Source: Amycolatopsis sp. EV170708-02-1 (GTDB taxonomy: Bacteria > Actinomycetota > Actinomycetes > Mycobacteriales > Pseudonocardiaceae). From it: 64,000 bases of DNA. A model generated the notes under the pieces. The model was not told the origin of the DNA. It worked only from the letters and a program-made list of their open reading frames with translations, and ran no database searches. Below, piece by piece: positions 1 through 8,445 of the stretch (the first letter of the stretch is position 1; each line of letters starts with the position of its first letter). Location of the stretch: the NCBI RefSeq assembly GCF_022479115.1, contig NZ_CP092497.1:248001-312000 (forward strand), in the 5' to 3' direction. The position numbers were made by a program, and so were the translations under genes.

Positions 1-386
1 GCCTGCACCCGCCGCACGGTGAATTCCGGTACGACCAGCCGTTTGCGTTCGGCGTGCTCGGGACCGTCGACCCCGAACGCCCGCCCGATGACGGCGGACC
101 CCTTCTTCATCTGCTCGGTCTGCTGCGCCGCCGTCTGCACCCGGCGGAACTGATGCGGGAATCCGCCGAGGAAACGATTGGCGCTGACCCGCGGATCGGT
201 CAGGATCTCTTTGACCAGCTCGTGACTGGCGACCAGCCACACCGGTTTTCCCGACGGGAGAACCGCTCGGCTGACCGGCCGCCGTGTGCTCAGGTCCGCG
301 TATTCCGCGGGCGGGTGCAACGGACAACCCCGGGCCATCGGATACGCGGGGAATTCCGCCGGATCGACGTTATCGGTCGTGCTCAC
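1..386 (-). CDS. Cytochrome P450, N-terminal part (cut by window edge)
   Basis: This is the first 128 codons of a bacterial P450 whose heme-binding half lies beyond the left edge. Reading leftward from the GTG at 384-386, the protein starts VSTTDNVDPAEFPAYPM. It continues with a GCPLHPPAEYADL segment, the KEILTDPRVSANR block that precedes the B/C helices, and DGPEHAERKRLVVPEFTVRR, the conserved C-helix region (the His and Arg contact the heme propionates). These look CYP105/107-like. There is no upstream in-frame ATG and no strong Shine-Dalgarno before the GTG, so the start is chosen from family length. P450s oxidise the bicyclic part of tirandamycin-type polyketides (TamI is the known example), which would suit a tailoring role here. 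That role is inference; family membership is secure. Confidence 0.85.
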   Translation of the reverse strand, partial: MSTTDNVDPAEFPAYPMARGCPLHPPAEYADLSTRRPVSRAVLPSGKPVWLVASHELVKEILTDPRVSANRFLGGFPHQFRRVQTAAQQTEQMKKGSAVIGRAFGVDGPEHAERKRLVVPEFTVRRVQ

Positions 387-506
387 GAGGCAAGGCCCCC
401 AATTCCGGAAAACGAAAGGTGGCAAATTTCCATGCGAAGAGAACGAAGCGAGGCGAGGTGGCGTGATCGAGGCCGTCTCGGGTCATGACGTTCTCGCGGT
501 CACGGC

Positions 507-563
507 GTGTCGCGAAAGCCACTTTCGCGACGCCTGATGTCCCGAAAGTGGCTTTCGCGACAC
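507..563. repeat. REP-like nested palindrome, copy A
   Basis: The outer 21-bp arms are perfect reverse complements, and each arm is itself a near palindrome built on TCGCGAAAG and CTTTCGCGA. Related copies lie at 9048-9104 and 56688-56742, always between genes. This looks like a dispersed REP/MITE-type element; its function is unknown. Confidence 0.75.
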
Positions 564-740
564 GAACCCTGGGGGCGGATCGGCGGCGCCGGGGCGAAGG
601 GGACTTTCCCCACATCCGACGCGACGAAAGCCTCCTTCACACCACCTTGCACCTTTGCCTGCTCTTCAAGAGAACGCCCGGCGGGCCGGCCCTTCCCGGA
701 AACGATTATGTCGCCGCCACCGCGCCACCGTCACCATTCC

Positions 741-784
741 GGCCGCCCCTAGACGACCCCTACCCGACTCCTATCGACCCTGCG
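741..784 (-). promoter_or_regulatory. 11-bp direct-repeat boxes (candidate LAL operator)
   Basis: Three consecutive 11-mers (741-751, 752-762, 763-773) share the plus-strand core CG(A/C)C(C/T)CCTA, and a fourth, degraded copy follows at 10-bp spacing. Read on the minus strand the core is TAGGGG, the orientation seen at 3734, 6160 and 47752. The nearest downstream minus-strand gene is the P450, about 355 nt away, with a REP element in between. Confidence 0.5.
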
Positions 785-823
785 GAACCACAGGGATCCA
801 CAGCGGACGCGAGAGTCCTGGAT

Positions 824-876
824 GACGTGAAGGGAGCTTTCCCCGCATCGCGTGCGGGGAAAGCTCCCTTCACGTC
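824..876 (-). terminator. Strong hairpin after the LAL regulator
   Basis: Perfect 24-bp arms (824-847 and 853-876) flank a 5-nt loop, beginning GACGTGAAGG and ending CCTTCACGTC. It lies about 55 nt past the stop of the LAL gene, where a terminator would be expected. There is no U-tract, as is common in actinomycetes. The geometry equals that of 9166-9218. Confidence 0.7.
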
Positions 877-930
877 GTCCGAAGGCCGGGATCGACGCCT
901 CGTTCGGCCTCCTCAACCGTCCATAATGGA

Positions 931-3672
931 CTATCGACCCTGCGGTGACGCGGCGGTGCGGGCATAGGCCTCCACCCGGCTTTGCAGATCGCGCCGGGTG
1001 GCCGGCCCCGCCTGTGCCGGCAGGCCGAGGTCGGCGGGCAGATCACTCCGGCTCACGTTGAGCTTGCGATAGACGCGGGTGAGGTGCTGTTCGACCGTGC
1101 TGATCGTGACGTGCAGGCTGCGGGCGATCTCCCGGTTGGTGTTGCCCCAGGAGGCCAGCTCGGCCACCAGCCGCTCGGCGTCGCTGAGCGATTCCAGCCC
1201 CTGCTCGGCACCCGTGCCCCCGGCGCGGGCGGGCCGTTGCTGGCCGGTGAGCCCGGAGACCAGCGGCTCGGCACGGCACAACGTGGCCAGGTGCAGCGCC
1301 CGGCGGGTCACCATCCGCGCCCGGCGGCCGTCCCCGGAGGCACGATGCGCGTCACCCAGCACGGCCAGCGCCTTGGCCAGCTCCAGCCGGTCCTGCGCCG
1401 CCTCCAGATGCTCCACCGCGACGGCGGCGGTCCGGGCGCGGCTGCGGTCTCCCCGGTCGGTATTGCTCGCCCGGATACGGGCTTCGACCCCGCGCAGTTT
1501 GCCGCTGTCACCGCCCGGCAGGCTCGCCTGCTCGTCCAGCAGCCGCACCACTTCCTCGCTCTCGCCGAGCTGCAAGTGGACCTCGGCCGCGTCGGACCGC
1601 CAGGGCAGCAGAACCGGGCTGTCCAGCTTCCATTCGGCCATCAGCGAACCGATCGACCTGAAGTCGCCGAGAGCGGCACGGAAACCCCCGGTGTGGAGGT
1701 AGTAGTAGCCGCGCGAGCGCAGGAATCGCAGGCCCCACACGGTGCGGAACATGGCGGCGGGCACCGGCCTGCCCAGCTCGGCGGCCGCGTCCTCGAACCG
1801 GCCCATCCCCACCAGCGCGGCGACGAGCGTGCTCAGCGGGCCGCCGATGGCGGTGCCCCAGCCTTCGGCGGGCAGGACGTCGAGCGCCCGCCGGGCATGC
1901 GTCTCGGCGGCGGGCAGGTCGCCCGCGGTCAGCGCGATATGCGCACGGGAGCCGAGCAGCGTCGCCTCCAGCGACAGGATGCCGCGCCGCTCGGCCTCTT
2001 CGAGCAGCTGATCGCACCAGTGCGCGGCGCTGCCCAGCTCGTCGGCGTAGACCAGGGACAGCAACGCGAACAGGCAGGGTTCGAGCGGCATCCGGCGCAG
2101 GGCGCAGACTTCCAGCAGGCGCAGCGCCTCGCGCACCAGGTCTTCGCTCGGGCCGTTGACGATCACGGCGCGCAGGACGTGCATCGAATGCAGGAGCGCG
2201 TCGCTGGCCCTGGTCACCACGTCGTTGCGGGCCCGCTCGGGATCCACGGAGGCGAGATGCCCGGTCATCCCCGGATGGGTGATCGCGATATGCAGCGAGA
2301 GGGTCTGCACATCAGCGGCGTCGTCCGGGGCGAACTTGTCCTCGTTCGTGGCCAGCCAGTCCAGGATCGGGCCTGCCTCGTCGTACCAGCCGTGCCAGAG
2401 GAGCTGCCCGGCCAGCATGATCGCCTCGCGGGCGGTGAATCCGCCGCTTTCGACGGCCTGGACGGCACCTCCGAGCCAGCGCGGAACGGTGGCCGGGTCG
2501 AGCAGCCAGCCCAGCGAGATCGCGCGGGCGTCGACGCCGGAGGACTCGCGGCCGGGACGGGGATGCGCCGCCAGATGCAGGTACCGGCGCGCCAGGTCGA
2601 CGTCGCCCTCGTCCAGGCAGCGGCCCGCCGCGTCGAACAGCGCGGTGACCCCCCATTCGTCCGGCGCGCAGCCCGCTTCCAGCAGGAGCGCCGCGACCTC
2701 GCCGTCGTCGGCGCCACGGGAACGCAGCGCGGAAGCCGTGCGGACCCGCAGATCGGTGGCACGAGCGGCACTGACCACGGAAAGCACGGCGGCGGCCAGC
2801 CCCGGCGACCGGAACGCGGGAGCGTCCCCGTCGGCGAACAGGCCGATGCCGCCCAGAGTGCGCACGAGCGCGGGCAGCCGTGCCTCGTCGACGCCCAGGA
2901 CGGCGGCGAGCACGGCCGGATCGATCGCTTCGCCGAGCACGGCGGCACATTCCGCGAGCTCGGCCGCCTGCGGTTCGATCCGGCTGAGACAGACCGACAC
3001 CACCTCGCGGAAGGCGTGTCCCGGTGACAACGGCAGCCGGTCTTCCGGGTCCACGGCGAGCAGGTCTTCCACGAGCGCGCGCACGAGCAGCGGGTTTCCG
3101 GCGGTCATGGCGTACACCTCGGCGACGAGCCCGGGGTCGCCGGGGCCGTCCAGGTGGCCGGACAGCACTTCCAGCACCCCGGACGACGTCAGCGCGGGCA
3201 GCCTGATCGAGCGGAAACCGGGCAGCCGCAACAGTTCCGCGTACATCGCGGCCCAAGCCGGGGTGACCTCGACGTCACCGGCCAGCACGACCAGCACGCC
3301 GAGGGCGCTCAACCGCGCCGCGGCGGCGGGCAGTTCCACCGGGGCGGCGCCCACCCGGTGCAGGTCGTCCACGAACACGGCCAGCGGGCCCTGTGCGACC
3401 AGTTCGGTGAGCGCCGCCATCGGGTCGGCGCCCCGGTGCCCCGCCGCGGCGGCGACCTCGGCCGTCAGATTCCAGTGGTTCGTACCGCTCGAAGCGGCCG
3501 TGACCGTGACACAACGCACTCCGCCCTCGGCGGCCAGCCGGGCGAATTCCGCCAGCAGCACGGTCTTTCCGCTGCCGATGGAACCGCGCACCGTCACGAC
3601 ACCGCCAAGGCCGGCTTTCACCATCCCTTCCAAGGTCGTCAATTGCCGATTACGTTCGACCAGCGCAACCAC
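931..3672 (-). CDS. LAL-family (large ATP-binding LuxR) transcriptional activator
   Basis: This is a 913-residue regulator of the MalT/LAL type, the commonest pathway-specific activator class in macrolide clusters. It begins VVALVERNRQL. A Walker A motif GSIGSGKT lies near residues 30-37 and a Walker B FVDDLH near 100-104. A long helical (TPR-like) middle follows, and the last 60 residues form a LuxR helix-turn-helix (SDAERLVAELASWG ... NREIARSLHVTISTVEQHL). The start chosen is the GTG at 3670-3672. A GTG 12 nt upstream (3682-3684) and further codons up to 3759 are also open, but family alignment favours the shorter form. Two 11-bp boxes at 3734-3755 lie just upstream, so autoregulation is possible. 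It likely activates the PKS operon; this is inferred from position and family. Confidence 0.9.
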   Translation of the reverse strand: MVALVERNRQLTTLEGMVKAGLGGVVTVRGSIGSGKTVLLAEFARLAAEGGVRCVTVTAASSGTNHWNLTAEVAAAAGHRGADPMAALTELVAQGPLAVFVDDLHRVGAAPVELPAAAARLSALGVLVVLAGDVEVTPAWAAMYAELLRLPGFRSIRLPALTSSGVLEVLSGHLDGPGDPGLVAEVYAMTAGNPLLVRALVEDLLAVDPEDRLPLSPGHAFREVVSVCLSRIEPQAAELAECAAVLGEAIDPAVLAAVLGVDEARLPALVRTLGGIGLFADGDAPAFRSPGLAAAVLSVVSAARATDLRVRTASALRSRGADDGEVAALLLEAGCAPDEWGVTALFDAAGRCLDEGDVDLARRYLHLAAHPRPGRESSGVDARAISLGWLLDPATVPRWLGGAVQAVESGGFTAREAIMLAGQLLWHGWYDEAGPILDWLATNEDKFAPDDAADVQTLSLHIAITHPGMTGHLASVDPERARNDVVTRASDALLHSMHVLRAVIVNGPSEDLVREALRLLEVCALRRMPLEPCLFALLSLVYADELGSAAHWCDQLLEEAERRGILSLEATLLGSRAHIALTAGDLPAAETHARRALDVLPAEGWGTAIGGPLSTLVAALVGMGRFEDAAAELGRPVPAAMFRTVWGLRFLRSRGYYYLHTGGFRAALGDFRSIGSLMAEWKLDSPVLLPWRSDAAEVHLQLGESEEVVRLLDEQASLPGGDSGKLRGVEARIRASNTDRGDRSRARTAAVAVEHLEAAQDRLELAKALAVLGDAHRASGDGRRARMVTRRALHLATLCRAEPLVSGLTGQQRPARAGGTGAEQGLESLSDAERLVAELASWGNTNREIARSLHVTISTVEQHLTRVYRKLNVSRSDLPADLGLPAQAGPATRRDLQSRVEAYARTAASPQGR

Positions 3673-3733
3673 AAAGACCCCCACGGCACATTTATTTTGC
3701 ACAGCGGAGCCAGACCGGCATAATCGCCGGCCG

Positions 3734-3755
3734 AAAGACCCCAGACACACCCCAG
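3734..3755 (-). promoter_or_regulatory. Two 11-bp boxes upstream of the LAL gene
   Basis: Two adjacent 11-mers, AAAGACCCCAG and ACACACCCCAG, share the core ACCCCAG. They match the boxes found upstream of the PKS, flavin monooxygenase and P450 genes, in the same orientation. They lie 62 nt upstream of the chosen start and may mediate autoregulation. Confidence 0.45.
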
Positions 3756-3911
3756 TCATCGGGAAATGAGACTCGGCCCCGATGCTTCGTGTTGATCACG
3801 ATACCAGAGGAGTAGCCGGGATGTCAGGTTACGCAGAGCAGTCCCGCTTATCACCCATTTGAGCTATTGATATGCGACAGCCGATTCAAAAAGCGTCCAC
3901 TCTTACACCAT

Positions 3912-4553
3912 TCATGAATATTTGGGAAACGGGTTGTGCTGTTCCAGCGCTTCTGCCATGCGCAGCGAACTCTCGGTTCCCCGTGCCCGAAATGCCTTCG
4001 CTTGGGCGGCCATGTCCCGTGGTGTCTTGTTCTGCCCGAGCTTGAATATGCCGTCGATCCGGCCGATGAAGATCTCGAAGCCCTGGATGAGTTGCAGATA
4101 CTCGTCGAAAAGCTCCGAGGACTCCCGAGGCAGCACGAAGGGCTCTTTGGGGGCCAGACGAGCCTCCTGATCGGCGATCAGGTCGGTCAGCTGCCGCACC
4201 GTCCTGGCGTCGTCGAGCAGCCGTGGCCGCCCCTTCACGTGCACCGCCGCGTAGGCCCAGGTGGGGAAATGCGGCTGGCTTTCGTAGTGGTCGGGAGAGA
4301 TATACGAGCTCGGGCCGGTGAAAGCGACCAGCACCTCGACGTTCTCCGACAACGCTTTCGCGATGGGATTACCCCTGGACAGGTGACCACGCAGCTTGCC
4401 GTACGGCCAGGAGTCCCGGTCGAGCACGAACGGGAGGTGCACGGCGGCGGGCGAGCCGAACATGGACAGGGTGAGCAGACCGAACGGGTATTCCTCGATG
4501 AGGTCGTGCTGCGCCTCCAGATCGGGGGCGCGGAAGTATTCGGGCCGGTACAT
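3912..4553 (-). CDS. PaiB-like FMN-binding split-barrel protein
   Basis: This 213-residue protein fits the whole length of the FMN-binding negative transcriptional regulator (PaiB) family. It opens MYRPEYFRAPDLEAQHDLI and then shows EYPFGLLTLSMFGSP, AAVHLPFVLDRDSW, LRGHLSRGNPIAKAL and GPSSYISPDHYES, all family signatures of the split beta-barrel flavin site. The ATG at 4551-4553 is used because it overlaps the stop of the flavin monooxygenase by one base (TGATG), a sign of translational coupling. The open frame extends upstream only inside that gene. Some members are treated as regulators, others may be FMN reductases or oxidases. Here it could supply or recycle flavin for its partner, which is inference. 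Confidence 0.85.
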   Translation of the reverse strand: MYRPEYFRAPDLEAQHDLIEEYPFGLLTLSMFGSPAAVHLPFVLDRDSWPYGKLRGHLSRGNPIAKALSENVEVLVAFTGPSSYISPDHYESQPHFPTWAYAAVHVKGRPRLLDDARTVRQLTDLIADQEARLAPKEPFVLPRESSELFDEYLQLIQGFEIFIGRIDGIFKLGQNKTPRDMAAQAKAFRARGTESSLRMAEALEQHNPFPKYS

Positions 4554-6070
4554 CAGTCCTCCACCAGTGCGAAACTGTCCAGTGCGGACAGATAGTCGAG
4601 TACCGCCTGCGCGTCGTCCGCCGGCGCGACGAGGCCGATGTAGCCGTCCGGCCGTACCAGGACGAGCCGGTCGTCCGGCGCCGCGTACGCCTCGGGATGT
4701 TCGGTCAGGAGGACGGTCCGCACGTCGCCGGGCTGCCGGTCGGCCACGGCGCCCAGCGCGGCGGCGGTGCTCGCGCCGACACCCACCAGCGTCAGGTGCG
4801 GGCCGCGGAAGACGTCGAACAGCGTGGTCGCCTCGTCGCCGGCCCCAGGACACGGCGAATCGGGCGCCCGGTCACCCGCGCGGAGCAGCCCGCCGTCGAC
4901 GAGGTCGCGGCTGAGCGGACCTTCCCGGTAATTCAGGCCGAGCTGCAAGGACTCCTCGGTCAGCCCCTTTTCGGCGCCGCCCTTGCCTGCCAGCATGGCC
5001 TCGAAGATCAGGTCGCCCGCGTCGCAGGCGGTCTTGAGCGTCCACTCGGCGATGGGCACCCGTTCGCGCTCGTAGGTGTCGAGCAGCCCGTCGTCGGCGC
5101 CGCCGAGGACCCTGGCGAGCTTCCAGCTCAGGTTGTACGCGTCCTGCACTCCGGTGTTCGCGCCCAGCGCGGCCGTGACCGGATGCACGTGGGCGGCGTC
5201 CCCCGCCAGGAAGACACGGTCGACGCGGAGGGTGTCGACCATCCGCACGTTCCGCTTCATGGTCGACATCCAGGTGGGGTTGCCGAGCCGGATCGGCATC
5301 CCGGTGATCCGGTCCACCGCGGACTGCAACGCCTCGAGCGACGGACCCATCGGCGTGCCGTCGGCGTCCATCGGCGGCGACGCCTGGATCTGCCAGGTGC
5401 CGGTATCCGCGAGCGGGCACAGCAAGAGGATGCCGCGCTCCATGTCGTACCACTGGTACCAGGCGTCCGGCTCCAGCCCGTCGACCTCGACGTCCCCGAC
5501 GAGCAGCTTGCGGTCCTCCTCGGTGAACCCGCGGAACTCCAGCCCGAGCGCCTTGCGCACGGTGCTCGCCCCGCCGTCGCACCCGACCAGGTAATCGGCG
5601 GTGACCTCTTCGGACCCTTCCGCCGAGCCGAGTGTCGCTTTCACCCCTTCGGTGCCCTGCTCGAACCGCAGCAGCTCGACACCGGACTCGACCGTGTATC
5701 CCGTTTCCGCGAGCCGATCCCGGAGGATCCCCTCGACCAGTGACTGCCGGACGAACAGCAGCCGCCGGTACGGCGCGTCCGGCCGCGGATCGTTGGCCTC
5801 GTACGGGACCGCTTCGCTGACGATCCGGTCGCGGTGGTAGCGCCGGAACGGCAGCCGGGTGGTGCCCACCCGCATGACCTGGTCGACGATGCCGAAATCG
5901 TCGAACACTTCCTGGGTTCGCGGCTGGATCCCGGCTTTGCCCCGGGACGCGGTGGTGAACTTCGCGTCCCGGTCGATGATGCGCACCGAGACACCTCGCC
6001 GAGCGAGGTCGTAGGCCAGTGTGAGACCGGTGGGACCGGCGCCCACGACAAGAACATTGACAGAATTCAT
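4553..6070 (-). CDS. FAD-dependent aromatic-hydroxylase-type monooxygenase (PHBH fold)
   Basis: This 505-residue protein belongs to the polyketide and phenol hydroxylase group of group A flavin monooxygenases. The FAD-binding GAGPTG sits at residues 10-15, the second FAD/NADPH motif CDGGAST near 164-170, and the FAD ribityl-binding motif AGDAAH near 289-294, followed by NTGVQDAYNLSWKLA. A thioredoxin-like C-terminal extension, as in pentachlorophenol and polyketide hydroxylases, makes up the last 110 residues. The ATG at 6068-6070 gives the family-typical N terminus; an in-frame ATG at 6092-6094 adds eight residues. It is translationally coupled to the PaiB-like gene. Candidate 11-bp activator boxes lie 90 nt upstream. 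It is a likely tailoring oxygenase (hydroxylation, epoxidation or Baeyer-Villiger chemistry), but the sequence does not fix its substrate. Confidence 0.9.
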   Translation of the reverse strand: MNSVNVLVVGAGPTGLTLAYDLARRGVSVRIIDRDAKFTTASRGKAGIQPRTQEVFDDFGIVDQVMRVGTTRLPFRRYHRDRIVSEAVPYEANDPRPDAPYRRLLFVRQSLVEGILRDRLAETGYTVESGVELLRFEQGTEGVKATLGSAEGSEEVTADYLVGCDGGASTVRKALGLEFRGFTEEDRKLLVGDVEVDGLEPDAWYQWYDMERGILLLCPLADTGTWQIQASPPMDADGTPMGPSLEALQSAVDRITGMPIRLGNPTWMSTMKRNVRMVDTLRVDRVFLAGDAAHVHPVTAALGANTGVQDAYNLSWKLARVLGGADDGLLDTYERERVPIAEWTLKTACDAGDLIFEAMLAGKGGAEKGLTEESLQLGLNYREGPLSRDLVDGGLLRAGDRAPDSPCPGAGDEATTLFDVFRGPHLTLVGVGASTAAALGAVADRQPGDVRTVLLTEHPEAYAAPDDRLVLVRPDGYIGLVAPADDAQAVLDYLSALDSFALVED

Positions 6071-6159
6071 TGTTATTCCACATCCAGAATTCATGAGATC
6101 TCGCCGACAAGGAGAATCGCCTCAACGATTCACTCACGTTATCCAGCCGCCGAATCCTC

Positions 6160-6181
6160 CCCCACCCCTAGCCGACCCTTA
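6160..6181 (-). promoter_or_regulatory. 11-bp boxes upstream of the flavin monooxygenase
   Basis: Two adjacent 11-mers, CCCCACCCCTA and GCCGACCCTTA, carry the ACCC(C/T)TA core. They lie 90-111 nt upstream of the chosen start, nearly the same distance as the boxes of the PKS operon (96 nt). Confidence 0.5.
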
Positions 6182-6224
6182 CGCTCCTCTCCGAAACCCG
6201 CACCATCTCGGATTCCACTGTGGC

Positions 6225-8366
6225 CTAATGGATTTCGGCCAGCACACGGTCACCGGCGAGAGCCGCCGGGAGCGGCCGGGCGTGCACGACGTGAAGCCTG
6301 CTCACCGCACGGGTCAACGCCACGTACAAACGCTGGAGTCCACGGGGCTCCGCGTCGACGATGCGGCTCGGCTCGACGACCAGGACAGTGTCGTATTCAA
6401 GACCTTTCGCCAGGGTGACCGGGGCCAATGTCACGCGTTCCGCGTCCAGGACATCGCCGCCGAGGACAGTGTGCCTGATGCCTTCGGCCGTCAAGGCCGC
6501 TTGCAGTTCCGGAATCTCTTCGTCGGCGGCGATGAGGCAAACCGAACCTTCCCGCGACAGCGCGGTTTCGCAGGCCTCGATGAGCGTTTCGGTCCGCCTG
6601 TCCTCGCTCGTCCGGGTCACGTGGAGCGCGTCCGCGCTGTGGCGGAAGGAGGTCGGGCCCGTCAGGTCCGGGGCGATATGCGGCAGGAGGCGGGCCGCGT
6701 AGTCCAGCACCTCCGCGGGCACGCGATAGCCACGGTCGAGCACTTCGATCCGCCCGCCGGGACGGTCGAGGTGGGCGAGCACCTCCGACCAGTCCCGCAC
6801 CGCCGACGGACTCGTCGCCTGTGCCAGATCTCCCAGCACCGTGCAGGCACCCGCGACCCGGCGGGAGATCGCCCGGAAATGCATCGGGCTGAGATCCTGG
6901 GCCTCGTCGATCACGATGTGGCCCAGCCGGACCGGCCGATCGACCAGGCCCGCGGCTTCGTCGAGGAGGGCCAGGTCGAGCGTCGACCAGACCATCGCCT
7001 TGACACTGCGCGGACGCGGGCTGAGCAGGATCGTCCGCTGATCCTCCGGCGACAGGACGCCGTCGGCCGCGGCGGCCAGCCGGTCCGGATCCGTGAGGAG
7101 GTCGAAGACCAGGCGGGCGGGATCGATGGCGGGCCACATCCGGCGGATGGCCTGGCCGATCGCCCTGTTGCGGCAAAGCTGGGTCAACGTGGTCCCCGCG
7201 CGGCCGACCCGTTCCATCTGGCGCAGCACGCGGTGCGCCAGGCGCTGGACGAGCAGTTCGCGGCCGGCGCCGTAGCCGGTCCGCCTGCCGAGCACGTCTT
7301 CGAGTTCGGCGGCCTGCTCCTCGACGGACACCCGCCAGGTGCGGTGCTGGTGTTTGAGTTCGAGCGGCTCCGTCGGCTCGGCGATCTGCGACCACAGGTG
7401 ACGCCGCAGCACCTCCGCCATCTCCAGGCCGCCTTTGACGTGCGCCGCCGCCGGGCTGTCGACGCGACCGGCCGTGCGGCCCTGACCGGTGAGATCGTCG
7501 ATGGTGACCTGGGAGACCTCGATCTCGCCCAGTGCGGGCAGGACGTTGCGGATGTAGGCGAGGAACGAGCTGTTGGGGCCGATGACGGCGACGCCGCCCT
7601 CCTTGCGCAGCCTGTCCCGCTCGGAGAAGAGCAGGTACGCCAGCCTGTGCAGGCCCACCGCGGTCTTCCCGGTGCCCGGCGCGCCCTGGATGCACAGCGT
7701 CTGGTCGACGGCGGCGCGCACCAGGCGCATCTGCTCGGGCTGGATCGTGGCCACGATGTCGCGCATCGGTCCCTGGCGGGGACGCTCGATCTCCGCCGCC
7801 AGCAAGCCGCCACCGTCGTCGGAGCGGTTCTCGCCGGTGAGCGGTTCGTCTTCGTAGGCGGTGAGCACGCCGTTCTGGTCGAAGCCGTACCGGCGCCGGA
7901 CGCGCACGCCCATCGAGTCGCCGGAGGACGCTTCGTAGAACGCGCGCGAAAGCATGGCGCGCCAATCGATCACGATGGGCTCGCCGTCTTCGTCGCGGAC
8001 ACCGCGGCGGCCGACGTAGACGAGATCGCTGTCCTCGGTGCGCGTATGGGAGTCACCGCCGCGGACCGCGTCGGCCTTGATGTCGAAGACATCGCCCGCC
8101 GGGTAGTCGAGGCGGCCGAAGAACAGCGGCACGTCGTCGAAGCCGGACAGGTCCTTGACCACCTGCTTGCGGAACTCGCGCAGCGCGTGGTTGAAGTACT
8201 TGTCCGTGACGGCGTCGCCCTCGGCCGCGCCGCTGTCGAGCATCGCGGTGACCTCGCCGCGCATGCGGGTCAGCTTCGCGCGGCAGTGCTCCATGAAATC
8301 GCGCTCGACGCGGATCTCCGCGTCCTCCTGATGTCCGGTGGGGAGCTTCACGTCCCGCGCAGCCAT
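6225..8366 (-). CDS. helR: HelR/HelD-type RNA polymerase-recycling ATPase (superfamily 1 helicase fold)
   Basis: This 713-residue HelD-family ATPase has the long charged N-terminal region that reaches into RNA polymerase. Walker A GAPGTGKT lies at residues 228-235, DEAQD (Walker B) at 487-491, and C-terminal UvrD-like motifs follow (VALTRAVSRLHVV). HelD proteins release RNA polymerase from stalled complexes. The actinobacterial subgroup HelR displaces rifamycin from RNA polymerase and gives resistance. The ATG at 8364-8366 follows a CAGGGGG stretch; a TTG 30 nt upstream is less likely. A PadR regulator is transcribed divergently, with a palindrome between them. In a cluster predicted to make an RNA polymerase inhibitor, this is a plausible self-protection gene (inference). 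The class (HelR rather than another HelD class) is moderately sure. Confidence 0.85.
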   Translation of the reverse strand: MAARDVKLPTGHQEDAEIRVERDFMEHCRAKLTRMRGEVTAMLDSGAAEGDAVTDKYFNHALREFRKQVVKDLSGFDDVPLFFGRLDYPAGDVFDIKADAVRGGDSHTRTEDSDLVYVGRRGVRDEDGEPIVIDWRAMLSRAFYEASSGDSMGVRVRRRYGFDQNGVLTAYEDEPLTGENRSDDGGGLLAAEIERPRQGPMRDIVATIQPEQMRLVRAAVDQTLCIQGAPGTGKTAVGLHRLAYLLFSERDRLRKEGGVAVIGPNSSFLAYIRNVLPALGEIEVSQVTIDDLTGQGRTAGRVDSPAAAHVKGGLEMAEVLRRHLWSQIAEPTEPLELKHQHRTWRVSVEEQAAELEDVLGRRTGYGAGRELLVQRLAHRVLRQMERVGRAGTTLTQLCRNRAIGQAIRRMWPAIDPARLVFDLLTDPDRLAAAADGVLSPEDQRTILLSPRPRSVKAMVWSTLDLALLDEAAGLVDRPVRLGHIVIDEAQDLSPMHFRAISRRVAGACTVLGDLAQATSPSAVRDWSEVLAHLDRPGGRIEVLDRGYRVPAEVLDYAARLLPHIAPDLTGPTSFRHSADALHVTRTSEDRRTETLIEACETALSREGSVCLIAADEEIPELQAALTAEGIRHTVLGGDVLDAERVTLAPVTLAKGLEYDTVLVVEPSRIVDAEPRGLQRLYVALTRAVSRLHVVHARPLPAALAGDRVLAEIH

Positions 8367-8400
8367 GTCCGTCGCCCCCTGAAGCCGTCCGTGCAAAATA

Positions 8401-8417
8401 GTACAATCAGACTATAC
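8401..8417. promoter_or_regulatory. Palindrome between helR-like and padR-like genes
   Basis: A 17-bp inverted repeat of the form GTAYARTC-N-GAYTRTAC lies in the divergent intergenic region, in unusually AT-rich sequence. Twelve of 16 arm positions pair. PadR regulators bind AT-rich inverted repeats of similar spacing, so this is a likely operator for both genes. Confidence 0.5.
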
Positions 8418-8445
8418 TTGCCGGACCAAGTTGCGGGGAGCAGGA

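Larger units (their letters stand above)
387..930. other. 544-bp intergenic region without a gene
   Basis: No convincing coding sequence was found here on either strand; the open frames lack recognisable domains and run through palindromes. From left to right it holds a REP-like nested palindrome (507-563), a set of 11-bp direct repeats (741-784) and a strong hairpin (824-876) placed as terminator for the LAL gene. The P450 leader would therefore be unusually long if the 11-bp repeats are its activator site. Confidence 0.6.

Noticed and set aside
771..945. Direct repeat of CTATCGACCCTGCGG at 771 and 931
   Set aside because: One copy is the 3' end of the LAL gene; at 15 bp it may be chance and shows no wider duplication.
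485..967. Small plus-strand gene in the 387-930 gap
   Set aside because: The frame translates through the REP element and hairpin, giving low-complexity peptide with no ribosome site or conserved feature.
6225..8366. Rifamycin-type (AHBA ansamycin) cluster suggested by helR
   Set aside because: No AHBA synthase genes or RifF-type amide synthase are seen, and the loader is KSQ-AT-ACP rather than an A-type loading domain.
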